A DNA stretch of 64,000 nt from Ottelia alismoides. Its lineage: Eukaryota; Streptophyta; Magnoliopsida; Alismatales; Hydrocharitaceae. A program made the position numbers and the translations under genes. This document shows positions 36,605 through 49,930 of this stretch, in pieces; the first letter of the stretch is position 1, and every line of letters starts with the position of its first letter. Location: contig JAZKJV010000151.1 in NCBI GenBank assembly GCA_037367405.1, forward strand, positions 620,001 through 684,000, written 5' to 3'. A model generated the notes under the pieces. The model was not told the DNA's origin, did no database searches, and was given only the letters and a program-made list of their open reading frames with translations.

Positions 36605-38617
36605 GTATTTTGGTATCCATGGATCTCAATCCATGGACAGCACAAAATCATTGAACGAGATTAATTTGTGTTTCTTTCATTGGCCATGATTTTGTTGTAA
36701 GAACACAACAACAATTTATTTAATTTAAATTAAATATACTGACTAATCAATATAAATGAATTTAAAATTCAATCAATTATCTTGGAGATAATTGGAATAA
36801 GATAATTATCTACTAATCAAGGGGTGACAACTACCCAATCCCATTAGGACTTGGTGGTCGTCGTGGTAGATGGAAATCCTTTTCCAATGAGATTACATTA
36901 TCTCATTCCAACGTTATCTCACAATAATAATTTTAAATTATCTTGAGAACATTGCAATCATGACATTAGAAATTTGTGAATCACATTCACAACCTAAATT
37001 AAAATGTAAATTATATTTTCAATTAAATATCCAATGTGAATCTAATTTATATCAATAAATAATAAACAAATACAATAGGCTCTCTTTGATATATTATAAT
37101 TCACATTTATAATATATATAAATAATTGGATAGTATTATCCACATTATTCATATCTGTGATCATTAATACAATTAATCATCTTGGACCTTCATTCTCATG
37201 TGCTCAAATAATATGAATCACATTCACATTAATCAGATCGTTGATAATTAAATCACCTTTAGTTATCTCAGATAACTATCCATATATTATGAATCAAATT
37301 CATATTATTCATAATATTTAAATCACATTTAATTGTCCATTTTTCTCAATGCAAGGATATATAATATCAATAACAAATTATCCATGAACTCTTTCAAGGA
37401 TAATGCACTTTCTCCAAGGATAATTAAGATAAGGAAAGGGAGATTGTATTGTTCCACGTATAATAACTTGGATATTGAGATCACATCTCAAATCCAGATC
37501 TTGCAGACCTCTCATAGATGCTTGATTAAATCAAGACCATAAATCTAATCTTGTCATTGCATATGAATCACATTCAGATCAATGTCCAACATTTGGACCA
37601 AGATCAGATCACTTCTCTACTAAGAGGAGTCACTAAAATCCAGACCCGTTTCATCACTCCGTAGGAATGGAAGCATCATGGCTATACAATCGTTTATGAT
37701 CACATCACCCCCAGGTATTCCTAATACATGTACATCTAGCATAGTGGAAGACCTAGACTAAACCCTAAGTATTAGATCTATTTAAACTGCCTTCTTCAGG
37801 TTTTTATCATTAAGGTTCTCATTCGATCATTGGGAGTCGATATCGATCATATACTTTCCAAAAGAATATATAATAACCATGTGTTGATCATATATTTTCC
37901 AAAAGTATATATCAAGCCTATAAATTCAGTCATGCTTCCAAAGCGAAGCGGTCGTGCACAGAATTTGATTCTTTGCAATATCTAATGAGTTAGCTCATTT
38001 CTTCCGGTTTGGTAAATGAACATGTATGATAACTTTAAGAGATTGTACTACTCATATGCACTTGCATGCACACTAGCGTGTCGATGTATAGACCTTGGTT
38101 AGGTAATCAACCTATTGGTCTACCAAATGTACATACTCAGAAATATAGTAACACATATGTCTCCGATCAAAGGATGCGTGCCTATATTGTGACAACATAT
38201 GACATAGGTCTTTGGTTATCTCGATCTCATTAAGTCAAATCTTTGACCTAACTTATCTAACACCTCTGAATCTATATACCTATGCAGAGGACCTACATCA
38301 AGATGTCGGTTAGATATCAGCCTTTTGAGAAAGGATGGCCATATCCTTCTCGGGCTGGAGATCATCTCTTAATAATCATTTGACGGTGCTTGATGAGTCC
38401 TCAATCTAACTCCTCAGATATTCATCCAAGCACCCGCCTCTATGATTCAACAATTGAATCAACAGTTGTATGATCATTAAGATGGCAATGGTACATAACC
38501 CTAATTGTACTAAGGGGCGTATTATGACAATTAATTATTCTTCATTTTAGATCAGGGAATGATATTTGCAATAACATTTATTGCACAGTGGCTCGTTGTG
38601 GGCTCGCATGTCAAATA

Positions 38618-39850
38618 AAAATCGTATGTGAACCCCTGTCCTTTATTGATATTGCATATGCGTCCGTGCTAGGACACCTCACTTGTTTTCCCACGTGAGG
38701 TGGCCATTTTGTAGAGATACCCTCATAGGTATTTCAATTTAGTCCAAGAACATTAAATATTAGTTGAATACTTTTGGGTTATTTGCATATTTATCCTCAC
38801 CTTTATTTTTAATTGCAAAAATACCCTTTATAGTGTAGCAATTTTTGTGGATGTTTTCTATTTACTAAAATTACTATTCATGCTCCAAAAAATCTCAAAA
38901 AATAGGGTTAAGTGCCTGATTATTTGTAGATTTAAACTATGTTTTTTCATTTTAATTTTAGGACTTCTAGTCTTTATTAAAAATGAAACGAGCATGTTGT
39001 TGTCCCTGTTTAACTTTAATATACCAAAAAATATAAAACAAATTGGTAAATTCCCAAAAAATATATTGTTTATTTTAGTTTTTTTCTAACTTCAAACAAA
39101 AAATCATTAGAAAAGAAAAAAGAAAAAACTAAAAAAACTCCAAAATCCTTTATAAAAATATAAAAATTCCCAAAAACTCTAAAAATATTCATTTTTATTT
39201 TATAATTTTCTTTATATTGTTTATTATATATTAAAACTTATTTATAAAATTTTGAATACTTTTTATATTTTTAATTTCCAAAACAATTCATCTATTTATT
39301 TAGTCTTTATTTTAGGATATTTTTGACTTGAAAATATATAAAAATTAGGAAAAAATCCCCCAAAATCACATAAATACTAGATAAATATTTATAATACAAG
39401 TGAATTTGATTCTATAATGTTTATTTATATTTAGTGGTATTTATAGTTATAAGTCCTTATATTGTATATAGAGCCTTATATATTCTTATATAATATATTT
39501 AAAAAGTCAAGGAAATTAAAAATCAGAAAATATAAAATATAAAATCAGATAAATTTTAAATTATAAAAAATTAAAATCATAAAAAATATAAATAAAAAAT
39601 GCATACAAAATACATAGATAATAAGAAGAACACAAATTTTGGATATCATTTTCGCGATCTATTTAGTTTGCTCCATGTGTTAGACACTCTACATACTTCC
39701 ACTATACATACATTTTGTAGTGTTAAATAAAATAAAATTTAACTCCACACATTTATTTGCATTGTTATATTTATTTTGGGTTAATTTTTGAATTATTAGG
39801 GATTTGTGATGGGTCGCTTCAACAACTGTCGATCTGCCTTGTGGATTGAC
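38618..39850 (+). mobile_element. Gypsy 5' LTR (probable)
   Basis: A/T-rich, homologous to 17,791-19,234, and located directly upstream of a gypsy leader and gag on the same strand. Landmarks: TTTGCATATTTATCCTC, AAAAATACCCTT, AAAAACTCCAAAATCC, AACAATTCATCTATTTATTTAG, and GTTAGACACTCTACATACTT with CCACTATACA near 39,680-39,710. I cannot fix the exact end: no clear TG..CA boundary or primer-binding site is visible near 39,800-39,870. The 5' end abuts copia LTR C at 38,617. Confidence 0.5.
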
Positions 39851-40594
39851 AAGACCTTTGTAGAATCCTGGCTTTTCAAGAGATTTATTAATATTTATAG
39901 GTATTTTATAAGGTATTTTTGGCTAAAATAAATGGATAAATATGATGAGATACGAATTCATCAAATGTGTAAGGTATTATCCTAAAGTAATATGGGTAGT
40001 CGTTCTACGGTCCGCACTTACACCCATACTAGGTTAAAGTGGATGCAAATAGTCGTATGGATTCAGGTCAGTCTTTATGACATACTCCAGAACTTAAGAT
40101 CCACTTATTCTTCTCAAAGATTGTTTTATCATTAAATTAAATTTGAAAAGATAAGCTGGCGAACTCTAACATGCCTTCACAAGAGTAGAGTGGGTGAATC
40201 TACGACTTTGATTTGTGTTTGCTTTATGTGTCCAAAAGTCATATAATTGTTCTCTCATTATTGACCTGATCATCGTGCTCTTATCAATTCTCATAACATC
40301 GGATATGTATTTCTATGGGGAATTTAGTTCAGACTCTACGAGCACTTCCCAGAACCCCTTAGATTTTGTGTCTCACCAGTTTTGAGATGACCCTCTTTTC
40401 GAGCCCACTTGCTCATGGGACGAACCTCTTCCTAGGACCAACAAGTCATCTTAAAGGTTTATTGATCTCGGACTAACACTCTCCTTAGTTCTCTTCCTAT
40501 TAAAGAAACTTTTGCCTTTGATGGATCTCTCAAACCTTCAACATAAATATCTAATTTAGATTTATCTACATATGATGGTGAAGAGGAAGACAAA
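39851..40594 (+). other. Gypsy leader, no gene seen
   Basis: Between the LTR and the first gag-like start. No open frame of note and no convincing primer-binding site. The sequence carries several stops in all forward frames. Confidence 0.4.
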
Positions 40595-41221
40595 ATGCCT
40601 CCAAAGAAGAATCCTGGTGAAGAAGAGAATAATAATGACCCAATGATAGCAATCTTTACCGGATAACCGCAACGGAACAACAAAATGAACTACTAATATC
40701 TAGGTTAGCATAACTAAAAGGGGATGGAAATCGAGACGAGGTTGCTATGGAAGACACATACCTTCTAGAGATTAATGAGGACTACAACTGGCTGAGACAG
40801 TACACCCTGAGGATGCGTTCAAGAACATGCCACATTTTCTCGTGCTACTCCTAATATTTGTAGGAAACAACCACAAAAGAACCCTACTTTTTCCTTCTGG
40901 ATTTTGAGTTAGTCTATGACAACCTCTCTCACCCTAGGGTTACTCAGGACTATGTTAGGTAGAGAGTTGCTCCATTTTCCGTAATTGATAAGGCGACATA
41001 CTAGCTGAAGAACATATGGTAGGTGGTCTGAACATGTGCTACATTTAAGACTCTATTCTTAAAGAAATTTTACCTAGTAAGTAGAATTAATCAAATGATG
41101 ATCAAGCTAACAAGCTTTATCCAACATCCTAATGAACCATTTCATGAAACATGGGAGAGTTTTACGGACTTAATCCAAAAATGCTGAGGACATGGCTTTA
41201 GTAAGATGATGTTGGTCTAAA
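40595..41221 (+). pseudogene. Gypsy gag, 5' part (interrupted by copia element D)
   Basis: N-terminal and central parts of a Ty3/gypsy capsid gene of Athila/Tat type. A start is visible as MPPKKNPGEEENNNDP near 40,595. The retrotransposon gag domain is clear at about 41,050-41,213: TSFIQHPNEPFHETWESF followed by DLIQKC.GHGFSKMMLV, matching the family pattern (F.Q..(D/N)E(S/P)..(E/H)AWERF..LL.(K/R)CPHHG). Stops and frameshifts break the frame upstream. It ends at the copia insertion and continues at 50,839. Confidence 0.8.
41217..41221. repeat. Target-site duplication, left copy (CTAAA)
   Basis: CTAAA immediately precedes the TG of the 5' LTR. An identical CTAAA follows the CA of the 3' LTR at 50,839-50,843. 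Five bases is the normal duplication length for copia integration. Confidence 0.9.
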
Positions 41222-42286
41222 TGTTGGACATGTGAGCCCACAGCGAGCCATTATGCAATAAATGTTATTGCAAATATTATTCCCTGATCTGAAATGAAGA
41301 ACAAATAATTTGCATAATAGGTCCCTCTGTACAATTAGGGTTATGTACCATGGCTATCTTAATGATCATACAGTTGTTTATTCAATTATGGAATCATAGA
41401 GGCTGGTGCTTGGATGAATATCTAAAGAGTTAGATTGAGGACTCATCAAGAACCATCAAATGATTGTTAAGATGTGATCTCCAGCCTGAGTAGGAGATGG
41501 AAATCCTTTCTCACATAGGCTGATATCTGACCGACCTCTTGATGCAGGTCCTCTACATAGGAATAGAGATTCGGAGGTGTCAGATTAGTTAGGTCAATGG
41601 GTTAAATTAACGAGATCATGATAACCTAAGTCCTATGTTGAATGTTGTCACAGCATAGGCACGCATCCTTTGACCGGAGACAGATGTGTTACTATATGTC
41701 TGAGTATGTACGTTTGGCAGACCAATAGCTTGATGACCTAACCAAGGTCTATACACCGGCGCGCTGGTGTGCATGTAAGGGCATATGAGTAATACGATCT
41801 CTCAAAGGAATCATACAGGTTCACTACTGAACCGGAAGACATGAGCTCACTCATGAGATATTGGGAAGAATCAAATTCCGTGCACGGTCGTCTCGCTTTG
41901 GAAGCATGACTGAATTTGTAGGTTTGATATATATTTTTGGAAAGTATATGATCAAGACCTGGGTATGATATATGCTTTTGGAAAATATATGATCGATACC
42001 AAATCCCAATGATCAAATGAGAAACTTAGTAATCAAACCCTGAAGAAGACAGTGTAAAATTGATCTTGATCTTCGGGTTGACCATGGGTCTTTCAGTATG
42101 CAGGATGTACAGGTATTGGGAATACCTGAGGGTGATGTGATCATAAACGATTGTATAACCATGACGCTTCCATTCTGAGGGAGTGATGAAACAGGTTTGG
42201 ATTTTAGCCATTGATTTTACATGGACCAAGCCTGGCCGTTGGATCTATGTGTCCCATGGATTGAGATCCATTGGATCATAAACTAA

Positions 42287-42294
42287 TATAAAAG
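42287..42294 (+). promoter_or_regulatory. TATA box of 5' LTR (element D)
   Basis: TATAAAAG preceded by the conserved dyad ATGGATTGAGATCCAT, identical in position to the 3' LTR copy. This would drive the genomic transcript of the element. Confidence 0.62.
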
Positions 42295-42350
42295 GAGGGC
42301 TAGGGTAGTCTTCCAAAGTACATTACTAAGAGTTGTACAAGGTTACAATT

Positions 42351-42369
42351 CTCTCTCTCTCTCTCTCTC
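42351..42369. repeat. (CT)n microsatellite in 5' LTR of D
   Basis: Nineteen bases of CT repeat in the presumed transcribed leader; matched by 50,323-50,343 in the 3' LTR. Confidence 0.9.
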
Positions 42370-42868
42370 ATATTCTCGCCCTCTCTCTTTCTCTCCTCCA
42401 AATTAAAGATGGTTGTCCATCTTGTGTTGAGAAAGGAGAGACTCTTGGCTTCGCCTTCAACGACTCGGGGATCTCCTTCTTCTTTAGGGCTGCTTGATCT
42501 AAAGGAAGACGACGGATTTCATTTGACGAAATCAGGGAATCCATTGCTTGGATCTTCATAGAGGATTGCGGGACGGACGCGACTCATCATCGTGCCCGCG
42601 AGTGCGTTCTTCGTGGATCGTACTTGAGACAGGAGGATCTCTACTTTGGGATCTCGCGATCACAACCACGCTCCAAGAGGTATTCCTTATACTTTGTGGT
42701 TTGATGAAACGATTCGAGAAGTGTTCTCGTGATCATGTGGTTTCATCTTCATATTTAAAATTTTTAATTTCCACCGCATCTAGCATCTAGTGCGACTAGT
42801 TGCTCCGATTGCATACGATGCGATCGACACGCTTCTGTGATGCGCTTAAGGATTCTCAATATCCTTCA

Positions 42869-42883
42869 AGTGGTATCAAAGCC
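42869..42883 (+). other. Primer-binding site (initiator tRNA-Met type)
   Basis: Two bases after the LTR end comes TGGTATCAAAGCC (42,871-42,883), one mismatch from TGGTATCAGAGCC, the complement of plant initiator tRNA-Met commonly used by copia elements. The minus-strand element C has a ruined version and element A lost it by deletion. Confidence 0.88.
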
Positions 42884-44980
42884 AGGTTGAATAAGGTTTT
42901 GGATATGATCCATAGACCTTAGACGATTTGGTTCTTGAAAGGGTTGCGAAATTTTTACTGCATTTCAATTTTCGCACCTCTGTATAATTGATTTTTTAGG
43001 CATGTTTAAATTATTTAAACACGAAATTTTCAATTGAATTTTATTCTCCATTAATTAAGGAAATCATAGGACTTGAGTTTACTAAATTTGGACTTCATTT
43101 GCTCAAGATATGGTCTTTTGAATATGCCTATATTCACTGTTGCGGGAACTGCGGATTTAAACGTGATTAATGAGATAGTTACGGTTTTAATCCGCCTCGA
43201 AATGCATGAATTATCACTTGGGTTCTTTAATAAATCAAATAGGCAATCTTTGGAAACTGAGTTTGTATTTTTTGGATTTAAATTGATCAAGATAAGTTAA
43301 TTTTAGTGATTGGGGGTCACTGCTTGAAATTGACATTTTTGATCATGAACCTTGTGATAAGTCATTCAATTATCATGATGAAAATTAATTGTTAATTTTC
43401 TGGAATAACTAGTGATAAATATTTGTGAAATATTTAAAGAGATAATTATTTAATTGAATGACATTTGCCTAAACCATGATGATAAGATAATTGATCTTGA
43501 TCATTGGTTGATATGAATTCATCAACAAACATTGATTTCATGAAAAACCATAGTTTATCCTACAATAGTTGTAGGACAACATTTACATGAAAAACCCTCT
43601 TGCTTGAATAGGATTGGGGATTTGTTTAGCAAATCTCCTTATAATATAATCAAAATTGTTTTGATGTATATTATATGGTATAATTTCGGTTAAAAAATCG
43701 ATGAGCATCTCAAAGTACAAGATGATCTATCTGGTATTATGCTTTCCCGAGGCGGATGTGGTGCCTAGTCAGAGAGCGTTGGGGTCGCGGGTTGCAACAT
43801 ATGTGGTCCGTCTCACTCTCGTCGGTACTGGCCATGACAGCGGGTAGGGACTGTATAATGCCGGAGAAAGTCAATGTGTATTTTTCTATTTATTAAAATT
43901 CGAATAATACGTACTTTGAAAATATACCTACTATTCAAGTAAAAGACATGTTTGTTGATTGATGATTGGATTAATGATTAATGTAATGTGATTAAATTAA
44001 TTATATCTAATAAACACTCTATTATGAATAGATGTGTATTTCCCTTGGAAGAATTAATTATGTGAATACGATTCACGATAATTAATTACAATTTGAATAT
44101 GAGGTGGAGGATCACATAAGTGACATCCATGGTCTCCCGTCAAGGCAAAGGATTCCGTCGCCAGTTGTTGTGTATAGGAGACGCCTGTCCGAAGTGACAG
44201 ATCCTGTATATGATTTAATTGGATCGGGTTCTTTGCTTCTCGAAAGAGTAAGGCCGTATACATAATGACTCCAATATCGAGTCCTCATATTATTGGGGCG
44301 ATATTGGATTGCGTATAGCGAGTATTAAGCATGTTGACGGTTGGTTCAATTAACAACGGGTCAACATCATCTTAGGGGTGGTGGGCCCGGGTGCTAAAGA
44401 TCGAATTGGGAAATGCAAGTTGGCCTTGCAAGACGGAATGTGTTCCGCTTCTTTTTATCCGAGTTGTAGGTTCTCATATTATTGGGATGCAACGATCTTG
44501 TTAGAGATCTAATGGTAAGAATATCTCTTACATTTAAAGTGATTAAGGGAATGAACTTTCAGTGTTGACAAGGCAAGACAACTTTGATATAAAAATTCCT
44601 AAATCAAAGTAAAACATGTATATATAATATATATACACTTATGCAAATTTCTTATTTCAGATAATCCTTCATTAAACCCACTCAATGTTATACTCAATAA
44701 TAACCAGTAAAATATCTTGGATTGGACTCATGATCCAGATATTGTACTTGCAGTTGGATACATAATGTATGTGGTTGCAATGTGCAAGTTTCCTCAACAT
44801 AATGACGAATGACAATTATGTAAGACAATAAGACATCGCCTTAGGGTTTGTATGTCTCTATAATCTTGATCTTTCATCGAGTGTACTTTGGAAGTGACAT
44901 GTCGATGGTGATCGTAATTGTCGAATAATCCTTATAAAATAAAAGAAGATATTTTGGCATACATATGTGCTCTAGACATT
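42884..44980 (+). other. Element D leader region, no recognised protein
   Basis: A long stretch between the primer-binding site and the first gag-like motif, homologous to the minus-strand 36,000-34,000 region of element C. The frame 43,073-43,300 (75 aa) and its antisense partner have no recognisable domain, and stops are common. It is probably a long 5' leader plus a decayed gag N-terminus. Confidence 0.5.
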
Positions 44981-45330
44981 TAATCATGAATGACATGGTT
45001 CTCTGCATTATGCAGAATGGTGGCTCGAAAGAGATGATGTATTCAAAATGTTTGAATACCTACCTGAACCTAAGTCTCTAGGAGTTGAGATGTATGTAGA
45101 TATGATGAGTTTCATCATTCTACTATCTATACTCAAGTCATTCATGAAGCTTCATGATATTCATTTTGTATGAATTTAATGAAGCATGTATAAATGTTGA
45201 AATGCTCTTACATTGAATTCTTTTGAATTTAACATAAGAGATCCTTAGCCTTAAGCAGTGGTTGTTTATAGATTAAGAGAGCGCAGTGGAAGCATGGGTC
45301 GGACCCGAGTAAGAAGGAAAGTCAAAGAGT
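44981..45330 (+). pseudogene. Decayed copia gag (element D)
   Basis: Near 45,031-45,160 one frame reads RDDVFKMFEYLPEPKSLG, then MYVDMMSFIILLSI, fitting the copia gag (UBN2-type) pattern VREHVxKMxxYxxxxExLG followed by a DxxxxxLLxSLP-like stretch. A basic stretch follows (near 45,278-45,320, KRAQWKHGSDPSKKE-like), as expected before the zinc knuckle, whose cysteines I cannot see. Frameshifts and stops make it non-functional. Confidence 0.65.
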
Positions 45331-45599
45331 TGACTTACTTCTGTGACTTCCATATGACATCCAAAGAGTTGGATGAAGGCCAATACTGTAATAAGTTGAT
45401 GTGTTGATAGTATGACTATCAAATCTATCTAAAATCCTTAGTGAAGGACTCAGATAGAGCATCAGAATAATCTACATATAATCATTGACTCTGACTTTCT
45501 TATTTCATAAGATAAAGTGACCATTGTATCCCAATCTTCTAATGAAATTTGCAATTTGTTGCATATGTGTATATATATTAGAAGATTAGAAATTTGATC

Positions 45600-47500
45600 T
45601 TAAGGTTTAGTAGTCATCTACATGGATATTCCTGTAATTGTTGCAGCAATCTCTGTTGGATAGATAGACTTCATATTCTCAGTGGGAGAGCCCTTAGTCT
45701 TGGAGAATGTCTCTATGACCTAGATAGTAGAGTACACTCATTGTTTGTTTCTAAATGTTGGAAATAAACATGAATTCTGAGATAGAACTATCATAAAGAG
45801 TTATGATGGAAATATTTCAGATAGTAATCTAACATCTAGTGGACTCCACAAAATTAGAAAATTAATGAATGGTTCATTAAGATTTCTAATACTGAAAATT
45901 AAACCTTATAAGATCAATAGGAGGATGATGATCATTTGAAAATGATCTGGCATCAAGCCTTGGACATTTGTCTGTTGATTTGATCAATAGGCTAGTAAGA
46001 TATGAAACTTTAGAATGTCTAAAATTTCAAATCTTACATACTTGTGAATATTGTATTCAAAGTAAAATGTCCAATACACCCTTCTCTGGGAATGGTGTTA
46101 GATGTTGAGGTATTCAAGATCTCATACATACTGATGTATGTAGATCATCTATATCATAGTAAACATTATGGATATGTGATATCTATTGATGATTATGTAT
46201 GATATGAGATTTCTTCTCTTCACCTGAGAAACCTTTGAAATGTTCAAAGATTTCACAATTTTGGTTTAGAACCAAAGTTTGAAGAAAGATGAAATGAATT
46301 TGATCTAACCTAGGTAGCTTGTACATGTTAGATAGAATTCAAAGAATACATTATGATGATATGAATATCATTTCTATCTCACTCCTCCTGATAAACCTGA
46401 ACTCAATAGAGTTGTGGGGAGATACAATTGGATCATGTGTGACATGATTTGATCAATGATGAATTTTTAGCATAATTTCCTCTTAGTTTCCAGGTATATA
46501 TGTATGGTAGAGACTACAATATATATCCTTAATAAGGTTCCTTGCATGTAAGCAGGAATCTAGCACTTGAGAGTGCTACTTCATTAGGAAAATAAAGGAT
46601 GGTATTGGATACCTACTTTCTGACCTTGAGATTCTTAAAAGATCTCATTTCTGAGAATGTGATTCATGGAGGATTGAGACTCTTGAGAATCAAGATGAAA
46701 ATGAAGTGAAGGAACTCATTTAATCTTGAGATGACAATGAGGCTCCTGAAATCAGAGACTAAGAGGATAATTAAAGATGAAACATTAATAACTCTTCAAA
46801 TGAGTTTGAGGATGTATTCCATGTGTCGGTTAAGTCTGACAATGATCGGACTTCATGTGATGAAGCTCCTAAGGGTCATGACATGGAAAGATGGATATTA
46901 GCAATAAAGTCTAAAGTAGACTTCATATACAAGTGTTGTATATGGACCCTCGAGGATCCATCTATATGGGTAAGACCCGTTAAGGTGTAAATGGATCTTC
47001 AAGAGAAGAGGGAACCTGATGAGAAGGTAGAGACCTTCAAAACTCGGTTCGTAGCCATAAGCTACAAATCGGAAGAGAAGACATTGCTTGCAATGAGACT
47101 TGCTCTTCGGTAACCATGCTTAAAATCATCAGAATATTGCTAACCTTAGCTACACAACTTGACTATTGCATCTTCAAGATGTAATTCAATATTGCATTCC
47201 TCTAAGAATACCTCTCTGAGGATATTCACATGAAGTAGCTTCAGGGCTTCATGATTTGGGAAAGTAAGTTGTGAAAGCTAAAGAAATCCATCTATGGACT
47301 CAAATAAGCTTCTTGTAGTTGGAACATCAGATTTGATGAAATCATAAGTGTTATGATTTCAGATAGAATCTTGATATACCATGTGAAGCTTAGTGGGAGT
47401 GCCACTGTGTTCATCGTGCTAAATGTAGACATTATCCTAATCATTTGGAATGATATAAGGATGATAATAAGTGTTTTATAGACTGGCTATTCCATACCGT
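45600..47500 (+). pseudogene. Decayed copia pol (protease remnant, integrase, RT; element D)
   Basis: In copia order. Near 45,690-45,730 a weak protease-linker stretch GRALSLGECLYDL resembles GRTxxLxxCLYVP. Pre-integrase/integrase begins at about 45,950, with a histidine-aspartate-type ILMYVDHLYH near 46,130 and EFKEYIMMI in the core near 46,330. The hinge CKWIFKRRG (near 46,990) matches xCKWIxKxKR. Reverse transcriptase at about 47,130-47,450 includes LQGFMIWESK, LKKSIYGLK.ASCSWNIRFDE and VFIVLNVD, where the catalytic YVDD is lost. Frameshifts are numerous. The protein is not rebuildable from one frame and no activity is expected. Confidence 0.85.
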
Positions 47501-48265
47501 GAGATATGATCTCAAGAATACCTCTTAGATCTTAATTCTGAAATTGTTCAGAAGCAAAGAAAAGAGGATATTGGGACTGTCACATTTGTAGTACACCTTG
47601 GACATATTCCATTCTTGGAAATTCCAAGAAAGGCTTCCTTCCCTTGAGATTTGGTACTGACCTATCTAAAGGGATAGCACCTCAAAGAGTTGAGGAAGTG
47701 AATGCTAGAACTGCTTGCACCTGAGCATCAGTTACGGAAAGCTAAGTGTATGCTAAATGTGTATAAAAGCTAGATATCTGCCATGCAGTAGGAGTAGTAA
47801 AATGTTGCTAATCCTACTATGGAGAGAAAACACTTGATTGCAGTAATAACAAAGTCTTCATAGATGACAAGATTTTTGAGATAGTGATCTCAAAGTCATA
47901 TCTTCAAAAGCTTAAGACTTTATAGATACAGATCTAAAAGGTCTTAACTATGGATACCTTTGGAGATAGAGATCTCCAGGAGTAAAGGTATTCTAATAAG
48001 GATTATGGAAATACTGGTTATAATAATTGAGCAATAGTGTCAAGGACACTATAAGTGCTTTGACTAGATTGAGTATTGGTTGCATAAGATGCAACATTCG
48101 CATTGGATGCGAGCACTGTTACCTAGGGATATGCAGGTACCGTAAAAGGACTTGGCATAGTTTTTTTGGGAACAGAGTGACTGGTCAGCTTACCTAGCTA
48201 TTTCTAAATAGCCTATGATTGTCACATGAGTGTGGGTTTAAATGATTATCCCATTAATGGCTCTT
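47501..48265 (+). other. RNase H / 3' untranslated region of element D
   Basis: Position requires RNase H after RT, but only scattered similarity can be read (stops in all frames). The counterpart in element A is 2290-3030, with matching landmarks such as GCATAAGATGCAACATTCGC and GGACTTGGC.TA.T.T. Confidence 0.5.
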
Positions 48266-48280
48266 TGGTCTGGGGGAGAT
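48266..48280 (+). other. Polypurine tract of element D
   Basis: TGGTCTGGGGGAGAT ends one base before the 3' LTR. The matching GTGGGAGAT stands before the LTRs at 3047 and 7998. It is the expected primer site for plus-strand DNA. Confidence 0.8.
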
Positions 48281-49930
48281 TATTGGACATGTGAGCCCAC
48301 GATGAGCCATTATGCAATAAATGTTATTGCGAATATCATTCCCTGATCTGAAATGAAGAATAAATAATTTGCATAATAGGTCCCTCTGTACAATTAGGGT
48401 TATGTACCATGGTTATCATAATGATCACACAGATGTTGATTCAATTATTGAATCATAGAGGCTTGTGCTTGGATGAATATCTAAAGAGTTAGATTGAGGA
48501 CTCATCAAGCACCATCAAATGATTGTTAAGATGTGATCTCCAGCCTGAGTAGGAGATGGCAATCCTTTCTCACATAGGCTGATATCTGACCGACCTCTTG
48601 ATGCAGGTCCTCTGCATAGGAATAGAGATTCAGAGGTGTCAGATTTGTTAGGTCAATGGGTTGACTTAACGAGATCGAGATAACCTAAGTCCTATGTTGA
48701 ATGTTGTCACAGCATAGGCACGCATCCTCTGACCGGAGACAGATGTGTTACTATATGTCTGAGTATGTACATTTGGCAGACCAATAGGTTGATGACCTAA
48801 CCAAGGTCTATACACCGACGCGCTGGTGTGCATGTAAGGGCATATGAGTAATACGATCTCTCAAAGGGATCATACAGGTTCACTACTAAACCGGAAGACA
48901 TGAGCTCACTCATGAGATATTGGGAAGAATCAAATTCCGTGCACGGTCGTCTCGCTTTGGAAGCTTGACTGAATTTGTAGGTTTGATATATACTTTTGGA
49001 AAATATATGATCAAGACCTGTGTATGATATATGCTTTTGGAAAGTATATGATCGATACCAAATCCCAATGATCAAATGAGAAACTTAGTGATCAAACCCT
49101 GAAGAAGACAGTGTAAAATTGATCTTGATCTTTGGGTTGACCATGGGTCTTCCAGTATGCAGGATGTACAGGTATTGGGAATACATGAGGGTGATGTGAT
49201 CATAAATGATTGTATATCCATGACGCTTCCATTCCGACGGAGTGATGAAACAGGTCTGTATTTTAGTGACTCCTTCCAGTAGAGAAGCAATCTGATCTTA
49301 GTCCAAGTGTTGGACATTGGTCTGAATGAGATTCAGATTCAATGAGAAGATTAGATTTGCGGTCTTGATTTAATCAAGCATCTGTGGAAGGTCCGTAAGA
49401 TCTAGATTTGAGATGAGATCTCAACATCCAAGTCACTATACGTGAGATAATACAATCGCCCTGTCCTTATCTCCAAGTATCTGCGGAGAAAGCACATTAT
49501 TCTTGAAAGGGTTCAAGAATAATTCATTTGATGAATTACATATCCAAGCAAGAAGGACTTGATGATTAAATGAGATTTAATTATCAATCATAATATGAAT
49601 GAGATTCATATTGTGAGAATAATTATCCAAGATAATTAAATGGGATTTAATTATCAAGGATTAGAGAATATGAATAATACTATCCATGATATTTGTATAT
49701 TATAAATATGATTTATAATATACATATATTCAAGAGAGAGAAATTTAGTAAATAACATTTGTTAATTATTAAATGTGGATTGGATTCACATTTGTTAATT
49801 AACTAGAAATGTCATTTACAAATTAGTTTGGGATGTGAATATGATTCACATAATTTTCAATGGCATGATTGAAATATTCACAAATTAATTTGAAATTAAT
49901 TTTGTGGATAATTATGTGATAATAGTTATC

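Larger units (their letters stand above)
36023..38617 (-). mobile_element. Family-K copia 5' LTR, full length (element C)
   Basis: About 2,595 bp, reverse orientation. On the minus strand it starts near 38,617 as a damaged TGTTGGACATG (TATTTGACATG) and ends CCATATCCTTCA at 36,023. It carries the twin dyads near 37,850-37,910, a fold-back with arms at about 36,784-36,812 and 36,890-36,920, a TATA box at 36,598-36,604 and a (GA)n run that is the complement of the (CT)n of element D. Its partner 3' LTR is not in the window. Confidence 0.85.
41222..42868 (+). repeat. 5' LTR of element D (915-bp internal deletion)
   Basis: Starts TGTTGGACAT and ends ATATCCTTCA. Compared with the 3' LTR it lacks the equivalent of 49,267-50,181; the junction at 42,205-42,207 shares TAG with both break ends. 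The lost part contains the large fold-back. Retained: twin dyads (near 41,930 and 41,970), the dyad before the promoter, the TATA box at 42,287-42,294 and the CT run. Confidence 0.93.

Noticed and set aside
42884..44980. An extra gene in the leader of element D (75-aa frame at 43,073 and its antisense)
   Set aside because: No domain, broken in the homologous region of element C, and antisense openness of the same length suggests chance.
41738..49317. Minus-strand 92-aa frames at 41,738-42,016 and 48,797-49,075, nearly identical
   Set aside because: They are the two LTR copies of the same element read in reverse; similarity reflects LTR duplication, not a gene family.
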